DNA of 9,932 nt from the NCBI GenBank assembly GCA_900547005.1, contig URER01000058.1, forward strand, positions 1 through 9,932. Direction: 5' to 3'. The DNA is from an uncultured Prevotella sp. (GTDB lineage: Bacteria; Bacteroidota; Bacteroidia; Bacteroidales; Bacteroidaceae). Positions within the stretch are counted from its first letter, which is position 1. Each line of letters starts with the position of its first letter. This document shows, one piece after another, positions 1 to 7,600 of this stretch. A model generated the notes under the pieces. It had not been told where the DNA came from and did no database searches. It saw only the letters and a list, made by a program, of their open reading frames with translations. A program made the position numbers and the translations under genes.

Positions 1-17
1 TGTTTTACACCATATAA

Positions 18-56
18 AAAAAAGAGGCTGCGCCTATTTTGACACAGCACCTTTTA
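18..56. terminator. Terminator-like hairpin at left edge
   Basis: An imperfect stem joins 20-30 (AAAAGAGGCTG) to 45-55 (CAGCACCTTTT), with two mismatched positions and a 14-nt loop. Read on the minus strand, the stem is followed by a run of eight T; read on the plus strand, by a weaker T-rich stretch. It could end a gene lying outside the window on either side. No coding sequence touches it here, so which gene it serves is unknown. Confidence 0.4.
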
Positions 57-136
57 TTCTTATTCTGTTTCAAGATTTGCACCTTTTTCTGGTTCAACGG
101 AAAAATATAGGGTACAGATTATATTAAATTATTTCT

Positions 137-346
137 CACCACAGAGACACAGGGCCACGGAGTTTTCTTCACTCGGTAATATTCGCTCACAGAGCAGATG
201 CCTGCGGCATCAGGAGTCCACAGAGCCTACAAGAATTTTGGAGACAATGATGTGAATTGCCGGCTCTGTGTTCTCTATGCCTTCAGGCATAAACTCTGAG
301 TTTGTAATGCTATATAAATCTCCGTGTCCTCTGTGCCTCTGTGGTG
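137..346. repeat. 210-bp imperfect palindromic element (MITE/REP-like)
   Basis: The outer arms 137-162 and 320-346 are near-perfect reverse complements, made of CACCACAGAGACACAG-type sequence on the left and its complement on the right. Between them lies a second pair of perfect 9-nt arms, CACAGAGCC (219-227) and GGCTCTGTG (262-270). Two small self-complementary hairpins sit inside: GATGCC-TGC-GGCATC (197-211) and TATGCCT-TC-AGGCATA (276-291). The whole can fold into a long branched hairpin on either strand. There is no open reading frame and no clear target-site duplication at its ends. It resembles a non-autonomous mobile or REP-type intergenic repeat. The copy number in the genome cannot be seen here. 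Confidence 0.6.
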
Positions 347-585
347 AACGTAATCCTACAATTTATCGGGTGAGCCCTTTTTCCGTAATGCGCAAGTCTT
401 TAGGTTAAAAATCTTTACAAATAACCGTTGAAAACTCGCTGTATTTTCGCCAAAATCCTCCTCGGCTGAAAATATCAAAAAATACGGCATTTTTGGTGAT
501 TTTGACTTAAAGCATTGATAATCAGATGTTTATGCGGTTTTACTGCGAAATCGGCCATTTTAGAACGCAAAATAAACCTCGTAAA

Positions 586-654
586 ATTGCAACGGAGGCT
601 CCGTTAGACGCCAACGGAGCCACTTTTGGCCTTCAAAACCTATCCCGTTGCAAT
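586..654. repeat. Nested perfect inverted repeats
   Basis: The outer arms ATTGCAACGG (586-595) and CCGTTGCAAT (645-654) are perfect 10-nt complements. Inside them GGCTCCGTT (597-605) pairs perfectly with AACGGAGCC (613-621) over a 7-nt loop. The left part can instead fold as AACGGA-GGC-TCCGTT (591-605), so two mutually exclusive stems are available. The function is unknown; a dispersed repeat or a structured RNA are both possible. Confidence 0.55.
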
Positions 655-697
655 GCAAAACGGCCTAAAACGCACTCTAAAAGTGCCACTTTTGAAA

Positions 698-900
698 GCT
701 AACAAACGTTAAATCGCTCGAAAACGGCATTTTTTAGTGTTTCGGCGGACGACAAAATTTGACGAAAATCGACCCGATTTTTTTCTAACGGAGGCTGTTT
801 TGGAATTTTGAATTACGAATTTTGAGTTTTGAATTGGGATTTTTGCGACACAAAAATCATCGGAAATGAGTAACGAGACCTATATTTAACGTTCGTTAGC
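698..900. repeat. Spaced inverted repeat, 17-nt arms
   Basis: The arm at 698-714 (GCTAACAAACGTTAAAT) and the arm at 884-900 (ATTTAACGTTCGTTAGC) are reverse complements at 16 of 17 positions, separated by 169 nt of noncoding DNA. They could mark the borders of a small element or form a long-range stem. No coding sequence lies between them. Confidence 0.45.
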
Positions 901-957
901 ACGAAAGGGCCATGTTTTCGGAGAGGTATTTTTGTAAATAAAATTTACTATTTTTTA

Positions 958-1011
958 GAGCGATAGCGAGTAAAAATATCACTGATAATTTGGTGATTTT
1001 CGTTCCCGCTC
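958..1011. repeat. Imperfect hairpin upstream of the phosphate transporter
   Basis: Arms at about 958-982 and 993-1011 pair imperfectly: GAGCG with CGCTC at the base and AAAATATCAC with GTGATTTT next to a 10-nt loop, with bulges between. It lies just before the transporter promoter. On the plus strand it is followed by a second small GC-rich fold (CCCGCTCTTCGGG, 1005-1017). It may be a terminator for something upstream or the end of a dispersed repeat; the T-run expected of a simple intrinsic terminator is weak. Confidence 0.4.
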
Positions 1012-1038
1012 TTCGGGCTTCATTTCCTTTTAATATCT

Positions 1039-1060
1039 TTGTAACATAATTGTAACATCA
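1039..1060 (+). promoter_or_regulatory. PHO-box-like direct repeat (putative PhoB site)
   Basis: Two adjacent 11-nt units, TTGTAACATAA (1039-1049) and TTGTAACATCA (1050-1060), match at 10 of 11 positions. An 11-bp period of tandem half-sites is the known layout of PHO boxes bound by PhoB-type response regulators (E. coli half-site CTGTCAT). The site sits immediately upstream of a TAnnTTTG element, where an activator replacing a -33 contact would bind, and the gene downstream is a phosphate transporter. The half-site differs from the E. coli consensus, so binding by PhoB is an inference from spacing, position and gene function. Confidence 0.5.
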
Positions 1061-1066
1061 TCAGAT

Positions 1067-1074
1067 TAATTTTG
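1067..1074 (+). promoter_or_regulatory. Bacteroidota -7 promoter element for the transporter
   Basis: TAATTTTG matches the Bacteroidota -7 consensus TAnnTTTG and is followed by CA, as is common. It lies 38 nt upstream of the ATG, leaving a short AT-rich leader without a Shine-Dalgarno sequence. I see no TTTG -33 element at the expected spacing, which fits an activator-dependent promoter. A second exact match, TATCTTTG at 1034-1041, overlaps the direct repeat and could be an alternative promoter. Confidence 0.5.
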
Positions 1075-1112
1075 CAGCAAAGAGATAACATTATAAATAA
1101 ATAGGTATAGAT

Positions 1113-3362
1113 ATGACTACAATTTATCTTTGTATCGTGATTTTCCTGCTCTGTCTGGCAGTGTTCGACCTGTTCGTGGGCGTGAGCAATGATGCTGTGA
1201 ACTTCATGCAGTCGGCTATCGGAGCGAAGGTGGCGAAGTTCAGAACCATTCTCGTTGTGGCATCGCTCGGAGTGGCGGTGGGCGCGGTGATGTCTACTGG
1301 CATGATGGACGTCGCCCGGCACGGAATAATGAACCCGTCGGGCTTCTCGTTCGACGAGGTGATGGTGATTTTCCTCGCCGTGATGGTAACAGACGTGATA
1401 GTGCTCGATATGTTCAATACGCTCGGAATGCCAACCTCCACCACCGTGTCGCTTGTGTTCGAGCTGCTCGGTGGTACGTTTGTGCTCGCTACGGTGAAGG
1501 TCTTTGCCGACCCGTCGCTTTCGCTTGCCGACCTGCTCAACTCCGACAAGGCACTGAGCGTGATTATCGCCATCTTCGTGTCGGTGGCTATTGCCTTCTT
1601 CTTCGGCATCGTCGTAATGTGGCTGTCGCGCATCGTCTTCACATTCAACTACAAAGGTCATTCGCGCTATGCCACGGGCGTGTTCGGAGGCATCGCCTTC
1701 ACCGTATTGGCCTACTTCATCCTGCTGAAAGGGCTGGGCAAGTCGCCCTATATTTCGGACGATGCGCGGCAGTGGATAGACGCTAATATGCAGATGCTGA
1801 TTGTGGCTACGTTTGCCGTCTCGGCTGTCGTGATGCAGATTCTCAATGCTCTTAGGGTGAATGTCTTCAAGGTCGTGGTATTGATTGGTACGTTTGCCCT
1901 TGCCATGTCGTTTGCGGGTAACGACCTTGTGAACTTTATCGGCGTGCCGCTCGCAGGACTTGACTCGTATAACGACTATATGGCGAATGCCAATGGAGTC
2001 GCACCGACTGACTTTCTGATGACCTCGCTGTCGTCGAGCGCGATGACGCCGCCCATTTATCTCGCCCTTGCCGGACTGGTGATGATTATCGCCATCAATA
2101 CGTCGAAGAAGGCGCAGAATGTGGTGAAGACCTCCGTAGACTTGGCGCGGCAGGACGAAGGCGATGAGATGTTCGGTTCCTCGCGTGCGGCCCGCAGCAT
2201 CGTTCGCGTTATACAAGACTTAGGCAGCAACCTCGCCTCCCTCGTTCCGCAGAGAGCGAGAGTGTGGGTAGGGAAGCGGTTCAACAAAAACGAGATGATA
2301 CTCGAAGACGAGGGTGCTGCGTTCGATGTGGTGCGTGCGGCCGTTAACCTCGTTCTCGCATCGATGCTCATCAGTGTAGGCTCTGCTCTGAAGCTGCCGC
2401 TGTCTACCACCTACGTAACCTTCATGGTGGCAATGGGTTCTTCGCTCGCCGATAGAGCATGGAGGAGGGAAAGTGCCGTGTTCCGCGTTACAGGCGTGTT
2501 GTCGGTCATCGGCGGCTGGTTTGTCACTGCCGGAGCAGCCTTCACCATTTGCGGCATCGTCTGCCTGCTGATGTTCGTCGGCGGCATACCCGTGCGTTTC
2601 GGCTTCATCGCCCTTGTGGTGTATCTGCTGATACGCTCCAACCGCAAGTACAAAGCGAAGACGGCGGAGAGCGAAAAGGAGAAAGGAATGTTCCAACTGA
2701 TGATGCGCACGCGCGATTCCGAGCTTGTGTGGGAGATGTTGCAGAAGCGTGTCAGCAGGACCCAGAGCTTCGTATGCCATTTCGCCCTCGAGCAGTTCAA
2801 CACCATCGTAGAAGGCTTTGCCCATGAGAAAGTGCGCAATTTGCGCCGCAGCGTGCGCATGATAAAGGCCGAGCAGAAAGAACTGAAGAAATATCGGCGT
2901 CAGGAAATGCTTGTGCTGAAGCGGTGTCCGCAGGCAAAGGCCCTCGAGAGCAATACGTGGTTCCATCTCGGCTACAACAGCAACAGCCAACTGATGTATG
3001 CTCTGCTGCGTATGCTTGAGCCGGTGAAGGAACACGTGGAGAACAATTTCAATCCGCTTCCACAGGTGTGTGTAGAGGAATTTGATACTATCCGTAATAA
3101 GGTGAACGAGCTGTTGAAACAGAGTGAGGAGCTGATTTCCACCGGTCGTTTTGACAACTATCGCGACGTGCTTGCCGATGCCGACCGTGTGAAGGATGAG
3201 CTTTCGGTGATTCGCAAGCGTCATCTCGACCGTATGCAGCGCTCGGCGGATAACAAGTCGCTCCATGTTTCGCTTGTCTATCTGAATGTGTTGCAGGAGA
3301 CGCAGCAGTTCCTGAGTGCTATGAGGCATCAGTTGCGTGCGGCCAAGAAGTTCGCGGAATAA
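1113..3362 (+). CDS. Inorganic phosphate transporter, Pit/PHO4 family, with cytoplasmic tail
   Basis: This is an inner-membrane, ion-coupled uptake permease for inorganic phosphate. Two inverted family repeats are visible. The first has GVSNDAVNF (residues 23-31) and GMPTSTT (105-111). The second has AGNDLVNF (268-275) and LPLSTT (428-433). The paired GxND and P/L-STT motifs are the PHO4 signature and lie at the substrate site. About a dozen hydrophobic segments occupy residues 4 to about 507, with a hydrophilic insert at about 330-405 before the second half finishes. Residues 508-749 form a charged, helical, non-membrane tail, possibly related to PhoU/DUF47-type regulators; that relation is a guess. 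At 749 aa it is longer than E. coli PitA (about 500 aa). I recall long forms of this kind from other Bacteroidota. The start is the first ATG of the open frame and leads directly into the first membrane segment. It appears monocistronic, with a PHO-box-like repeat upstream. Confidence 0.93.
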   Translation: MTTIYLCIVIFLLCLAVFDLFVGVSNDAVNFMQSAIGAKVAKFRTILVVASLGVAVGAVMSTGMMDVARHGIMNPSGFSFDEVMVIFLAVMVTDVIVLDMFNTLGMPTSTTVSLVFELLGGTFVLATVKVFADPSLSLADLLNSDKALSVIIAIFVSVAIAFFFGIVVMWLSRIVFTFNYKGHSRYATGVFGGIAFTVLAYFILLKGLGKSPYISDDARQWIDANMQMLIVATFAVSAVVMQILNALRVNVFKVVVLIGTFALAMSFAGNDLVNFIGVPLAGLDSYNDYMANANGVAPTDFLMTSLSSSAMTPPIYLALAGLVMIIAINTSKKAQNVVKTSVDLARQDEGDEMFGSSRAARSIVRVIQDLGSNLASLVPQRARVWVGKRFNKNEMILEDEGAAFDVVRAAVNLVLASMLISVGSALKLPLSTTYVTFMVAMGSSLADRAWRRESAVFRVTGVLSVIGGWFVTAGAAFTICGIVCLLMFVGGIPVRFGFIALVVYLLIRSNRKYKAKTAESEKEKGMFQLMMRTRDSELVWEMLQKRVSRTQSFVCHFALEQFNTIVEGFAHEKVRNLRRSVRMIKAEQKELKKYRRQEMLVLKRCPQAKALESNTWFHLGYNSNSQLMYALLRMLEPVKEHVENNFNPLPQVCVEEFDTIRNKVNELLKQSEELISTGRFDNYRDVLADADRVKDELSVIRKRHLDRMQRSADNKSLHVSLVYLNVLQETQQFLSAMRHQLRAAKKFAE

Positions 3363-3371
3363 GATTTAGAT

Positions 3372-3494
3372 AAAGAGGAGAGGGGAGAGTGGAGAGGGGG
3401 AGAGAGATGTCTTTCTTCGTGTTCGCTGCATTAGGACAATTATTATCTCCATATTTGCAAAGGTATTCTCTCTCCTCTCTCCCCTCTTCTCTTT
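3372..3494. repeat. Long purine/pyrimidine inverted repeat after the transporter
   Basis: The left arm 3372-3396 is all A and G except one T. The right arm 3470-3494 is its complement at 23 of 25 positions, and one of the two differences would be a G-U pair in RNA. The 73-nt loop contains a promoter-like sequence. The left arm begins 9 nt after the transporter stop codon, so it may stabilise or terminate that transcript, but no T-run follows the right arm as in a standard intrinsic terminator. It could also be a dispersed intergenic repeat. Confidence 0.5.
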
Positions 3495-3525
3495 AATCAT
3501 AATTATATTTCCTATCTAAACTGAC

Positions 3526-3553
3526 TTGATTTTTCTTTTTTTTATTATATTTG
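3526..3553 (+). promoter_or_regulatory. Promoter of the RHS operon
   Basis: TATATTTG (3546-3553) is an exact TAnnTTTG -7 element followed by CA. A TTG at 3526-3528, 17 nt upstream, could be a -33 element, slightly closer than usual. The spacer is almost entirely T. Transcription would begin near 3560, giving a leader of roughly 30 nt with no Shine-Dalgarno sequence. A related but imperfect box, CATATTTG at 3450-3457, shares the 12-mer ATATTTGCAAAG with this one and might be a weaker upstream promoter. Confidence 0.55.
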
Positions 3554-3592
3554 CAAAGATAATACTAATGACAAACAAAAACACAGGTTGGC

Positions 3593-4651
3593 ATGAGACT
3601 GATATTACTGCTATTTATCTTGACCTTTGGCCATTACAGTATGGCTCAGGAAGTGTTTCGTCAAGAAAACCTTATGTCTTGTGACGCGACAGGAAAGATA
3701 ACACTTGTCCCCGTCAATAGTCCCGATGTGTCTTTTTCCGGCAAGTCTTATACTTGGATTTTCAATGAATCAAGACATAGCCGAGACAGGCATACTGTCA
3801 ATTATGTAATTGAAGGAGATACAGTTCTTACTGTGTATGATTCCAATAGCCTGCGGAAATACTTAATAAGGGAACATGGCGTGTACCAGTCTTTATATGA
3901 GACACCACAAGTGCTTCTTCGGTATGACGTACCGCTTATGGCTATGCCGGGGCTGCTGTCATATAATGACAGCGTAAAATCCGCGTATTTATCCTCGGGA
4001 AAGTATTGTGATAAATACCAGATGGGTGAAGATGGCTGCAATATAGTAAGATACGACGGCTATGGCAAAATCATAGAGAATGGCCGTGACACGATACACA
4101 ATGTGGCAAGGATAAGCACTGCCGCTACATCATCAGTCTGTCTTTCGCTGCCAAATGTGGAATGCCAGGACGGTAGAAGGCTTCAAAAGATAGAGGAAGC
4201 CCATACATGGATAGACATGAAGAACGGACGCATCCTTTACAGGCAGGAAAGCCAGTCCTTTTATGAAAACCTTGACATGATAGGGACGACAAACCATACA
4301 TACAGGTTTGATAATGACACGCAAGCACAAGGTGATGACGATATGAAAGACGATGAAACAGACAGAGATGAATATGTGGATAAGGCTAAAGAGCACGACA
4401 TAATAAACTATACAATAGATGTATCAGAGGAAAAGGTCTGCATAGAATACAGTCTGACGAAAGAGGCTGAGGTAAGCATATTGATGTGTGACATCATGGG
4501 AGTGCTCTACTTTCAGGACAAGCGCAACTGCCCGGCCGGATGTGGATATAATACCTTAATAAATACTTCCGGACTGAAACAAGGCAACTATGTTATATAT
4601 GTAAACGCAAATGGGGAAGTGCATAGTGATAAAATAATGATACGGCAATGA
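3593..4651 (+). CDS. Exported protein with T9SS type A-like C-terminal domain, RHS-operon partner
   Basis: The 352-aa product begins with a Sec signal peptide: a leucine-rich core at residues 3-12 and a likely cut at SMA|Q (after residue 18). The middle part, about 20-245, has no motif I recognise and looks beta-rich. An acidic linker follows at 247-260. Residues 272-352 resemble the T9SS type A sorting domain: a hydrophobic strand VSILMCDIMGVL, a GLKQGNYVIYVNANG turn-strand, and a terminal KIMIRQ. Such tails direct proteins through the outer membrane by type IX secretion. Its stop overlaps the next start as ATGA, so it is probably co-translated with the RHS-like proteins. The start is chosen because it gives the signal peptide and lies about 40 nt after the promoter. 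The central function is unknown. The tail call is by eye; a plain beta-sandwich domain is the alternative. Confidence 0.85.
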   Translation: MRLILLLFILTFGHYSMAQEVFRQENLMSCDATGKITLVPVNSPDVSFSGKSYTWIFNESRHSRDRHTVNYVIEGDTVLTVYDSNSLRKYLIREHGVYQSLYETPQVLLRYDVPLMAMPGLLSYNDSVKSAYLSSGKYCDKYQMGEDGCNIVRYDGYGKIIENGRDTIHNVARISTAATSSVCLSLPNVECQDGRRLQKIEEAHTWIDMKNGRILYRQESQSFYENLDMIGTTNHTYRFDNDTQAQGDDDMKDDETDRDEYVDKAKEHDIINYTIDVSEEKVCIEYSLTKEAEVSILMCDIMGVLYFQDKRNCPAGCGYNTLINTSGLKQGNYVIYVNANGEVHSDKIMIRQ

Positions 4652-7600
4652 AACAGAACATCATATACATATTATTCTTGATATTGTTCCAGACTTTTGA
4701 CAGTCAGTGCGTATATGGAGGAACATTATGGGGAACAGACACCACAGTGGTAGTTACGGATTCCGTAAAATTAAGGAGGAGCGCAGCTTTTGCCAACAGC
4801 AATTTTTACAATACAGTAGATGTAGGCACGGCTCCTTTTGCGCCCAAGGCACCCAATGCTGCCGGACTGGTGCAGCATATAGACTGCCCTGTGTCCTATT
4901 ATACAGGCATCCCTGAGATAAGCATTCCCCTGTATGAAATAGATGTGCAGGGTGTTAAGATTCCAATAACACTCAGCTATCATGCTTCCGGCATAAGAAT
5001 GTCGCAGGAAGCTACATGGGTAGGATTGGGATGGAATCTCAGTTGTGGCGGAATGATTTCGCGTACGGTAAGGTGCGGTGATGACTTTTATGAATATCCC
5101 GAGTCCAACAGCAACGACTTAGAAGAGGGCTATTTAGATGCTCCAGAGGTCAGCGGGGCAATAGACAAGGAATATTTTAAGGCGACAAATCTTTTTGTCA
5201 ACTATAAGTTGGCAAAGGATTCAGAGCCGGACATTTTCTTTTATAGTATTCCCGGAGGTAGCGGCAAGTTCGTTATCGACAAGTCTCGTGGACCGGTACT
5301 GTTCACACGTGGCGGTAATTCCAGTGTGAAAATAGAACTTTTGGGTAAGAAATCAGGAAAGTTTGGCAGCTATACGTTCAAGATAACAGATACACAAGGA
5401 ACGCAGTTCTTTTTCGACAAGAAGGAGAAAACCACTGCTTTTTCCGGCAGTGGACTATTGAACACGAACAGTTCTAATGCCTCTGTCTTTGACGAATTTG
5501 GGCAAACAGTCTGGAACAGGTATGAAACTCCGTTCATATACACTTCGTCATGGATGCTCACAAAGATTGTAACACCCAAGGGGCAGGAAATTGTCTTCAA
5601 CTACGATCAAGAGGAGTATCAACTGCCGACACAGGAGTCTGTGGTGAAATACAATTATATAAGTACTTCCGGTCCCGGCACCAGCGGAATAACCACATCA
5701 CCGTTATATTCATGCAGTAAGACAGCCGTGGAGGGATATAGGCTTACCGGTATTTCCTGGAATGCGGGGAGCGTGGATTTCGAAGCCTCCGCACGCGAAG
5801 ACATAAAGGTGTGGGAATCGGGCAATGCTCCAAAGAAGCTGGACAAGATAACAGTAAGGAACAAGCAGGGAGACATAATCAGGCAGTATGCCTTGTCATA
5901 TAGATATATGAACCCAGAACGTTCCGACAAATACAAGCATGTGTTCAAGCGTCTTATGCTGGATGGAGTGACCGATTGCATTGATACAAGTATAAAATAC
6001 GATATGGCGTATTATACAGGTTTCCTGCCAGCCAAGAATTCAAAGGATACAGACTACTATGGATATTATAACGGCAAGAGACAAGGGGAAAATTATTATG
6101 CCCCGGCGTATCACAACGGAAATCTCTATGAGGGTGCCGACAAGAACGGAAATCTTAACTATATGCGTATCGGAACTTTGGAGAGTATTACGTATCCCAC
6201 AGGTGAGAAGACATCTTTTGTATACGATACATTTACAACTATGGAGTCTCCTATACCAATAAATAGGACTGTGTACAAATATCTGACTACATTTTATTCA
6301 TACGAGACAACGGGTAAGTATACGGAAGATGAGGACTGTGATTATTCCGACTATCCCCGTGAGGCAAGTGTGAGGATGACAATAGATAAAAAAACGTCAT
6401 TCGGTATATTCGGTTCTGTGGAGAGTACATCGCAAAAGCCAGACTATGACTGGCTGTATGACAGCAACGACTATCCAATGTTCTGTATATATAGAGTAAA
6501 CTCCGACGGGACAAAAAATGAAAATGCGCTTTATACTCTTACCGTACCGTATGAATTACGGTATAACAACTACAGCAAGATTGAGGACAAGACTATATCG
6601 CTGCCTGCGGGAACATATATCTTTGAGAGCTATTCTCCGATAAAGGATATGTATTTGGTACTTGGCGTAAAGTACACGGTACATACACCGGAAAGTCCTA
6701 TAGTTATGGGTGGATTGCGCATAAAGGAAATCAACGGCACGGACAAAAGGAGTTTTACATATACCGGTGGGGTGCAACTTGTAAGTCCTGTAACTTATTA
6801 TCAGTATACTGAAAACTATTTTCATGACAATTCTGACTATTATACCGCAGCATACCTTGTGCAGAACTCTGAGTCTGTCGTGCCTATGAGTACATTGAAG
6901 GACGGGTATATATACGGTTACAGCAGCGTTTCGGAAAAACGCGCAGGTTATGCGGCGAATACTTATTATTTTCATAATGAGCCGGAGGAACGCAATAGCA
7001 GTTATCCTTTCATGCCTACTGTTCTTAACTGTTTCAATGGTCTGAAAGTTAAGGAGGTCATAGGCGGAACGGCATTGGGCAGCCTTCAGACGGAGTATGA
7101 ATATTCATGTCCGCAGGAAAACACCGTGTACGGCTTCATCTATAAATACTGCGAGGCAAACTACCACAAATACAAGTATGACATAATATGGCCACAGCTT
7201 ATACAGAAAACCACAACCCGCAAGGAAAACAATGGCACAATGACAGAGGATACATATTATACTTATAATTCAGATTATCAGTTGGAGACGGAAAAGTTCA
7301 TTTCAAACGGAAAAACTTATACGAAAAAATACGTCTATGCAGGCGGCAAGGACGGGGATGTGTTCACAAATATGGCAGCTAAGCATATTATAAGTGTGCC
7401 TGTTGAGACGCAGATCTTGCAAGGGACACAAGTGATAAAGGCTGCAAAGACCGAGTACAAAGACACGCTTGGAATGATTCTGCCATCAGCTACTTATATA
7501 ACAAACAATAAGACTTTGCTTGCATCAGACTTCTCTGTGGGGGCTTACAGACCAGAGGTGACGTACAGCCGTTATTCACCTATGGGCAACCCTGTTGAGG

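Larger units (their letters stand above)
347..1018. other. Gene-free intergenic region with several hairpins
   Basis: No plausible coding sequence is present on either strand: stops are frequent in all frames and the composition is AT-rich with long A and T runs. The stretch carries several separate inverted repeats (586-654, 698-714 with 884-900, and 958-1011). It also has a small direct-repeat patch at 803-832 built on GAATTTTGA, and a repeated 10-mer AACGGAGGCT (591-600 and 787-796). This density of short structured motifs suggests dispersed intergenic repeats or a structured noncoding region rather than a decayed gene. Confidence 0.5.

Noticed and set aside
1034..1041. TATCTTTG as the main promoter of the phosphate transporter
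   Set aside because: It is an exact consensus match but overlaps the first half-site of the direct repeat. The downstream TAATTTTG fits better with the repeat acting as an activator site; it is kept only as an alternative.
1020..2216. Long minus-strand open frame (398 aa) opposite the transporter
   Set aside because: Its product is dominated by His, Arg and Glu with no recognisable domain, which is typical of antisense reading of a membrane-protein gene. The plus strand carries clear PHO4 motifs over the same interval.
2459..2827. Plus-strand 122-aa frame inside the transporter
   Set aside because: It is out of frame within the transporter, rich in Arg and His, and has no signal or motif.
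2220..3329. Minus-strand open frame (369 aa) opposite the transporter tail
   Set aside because: It has a low-complexity His/Leu-rich product and lies entirely antisense to a well supported gene, with no promoter or family match.
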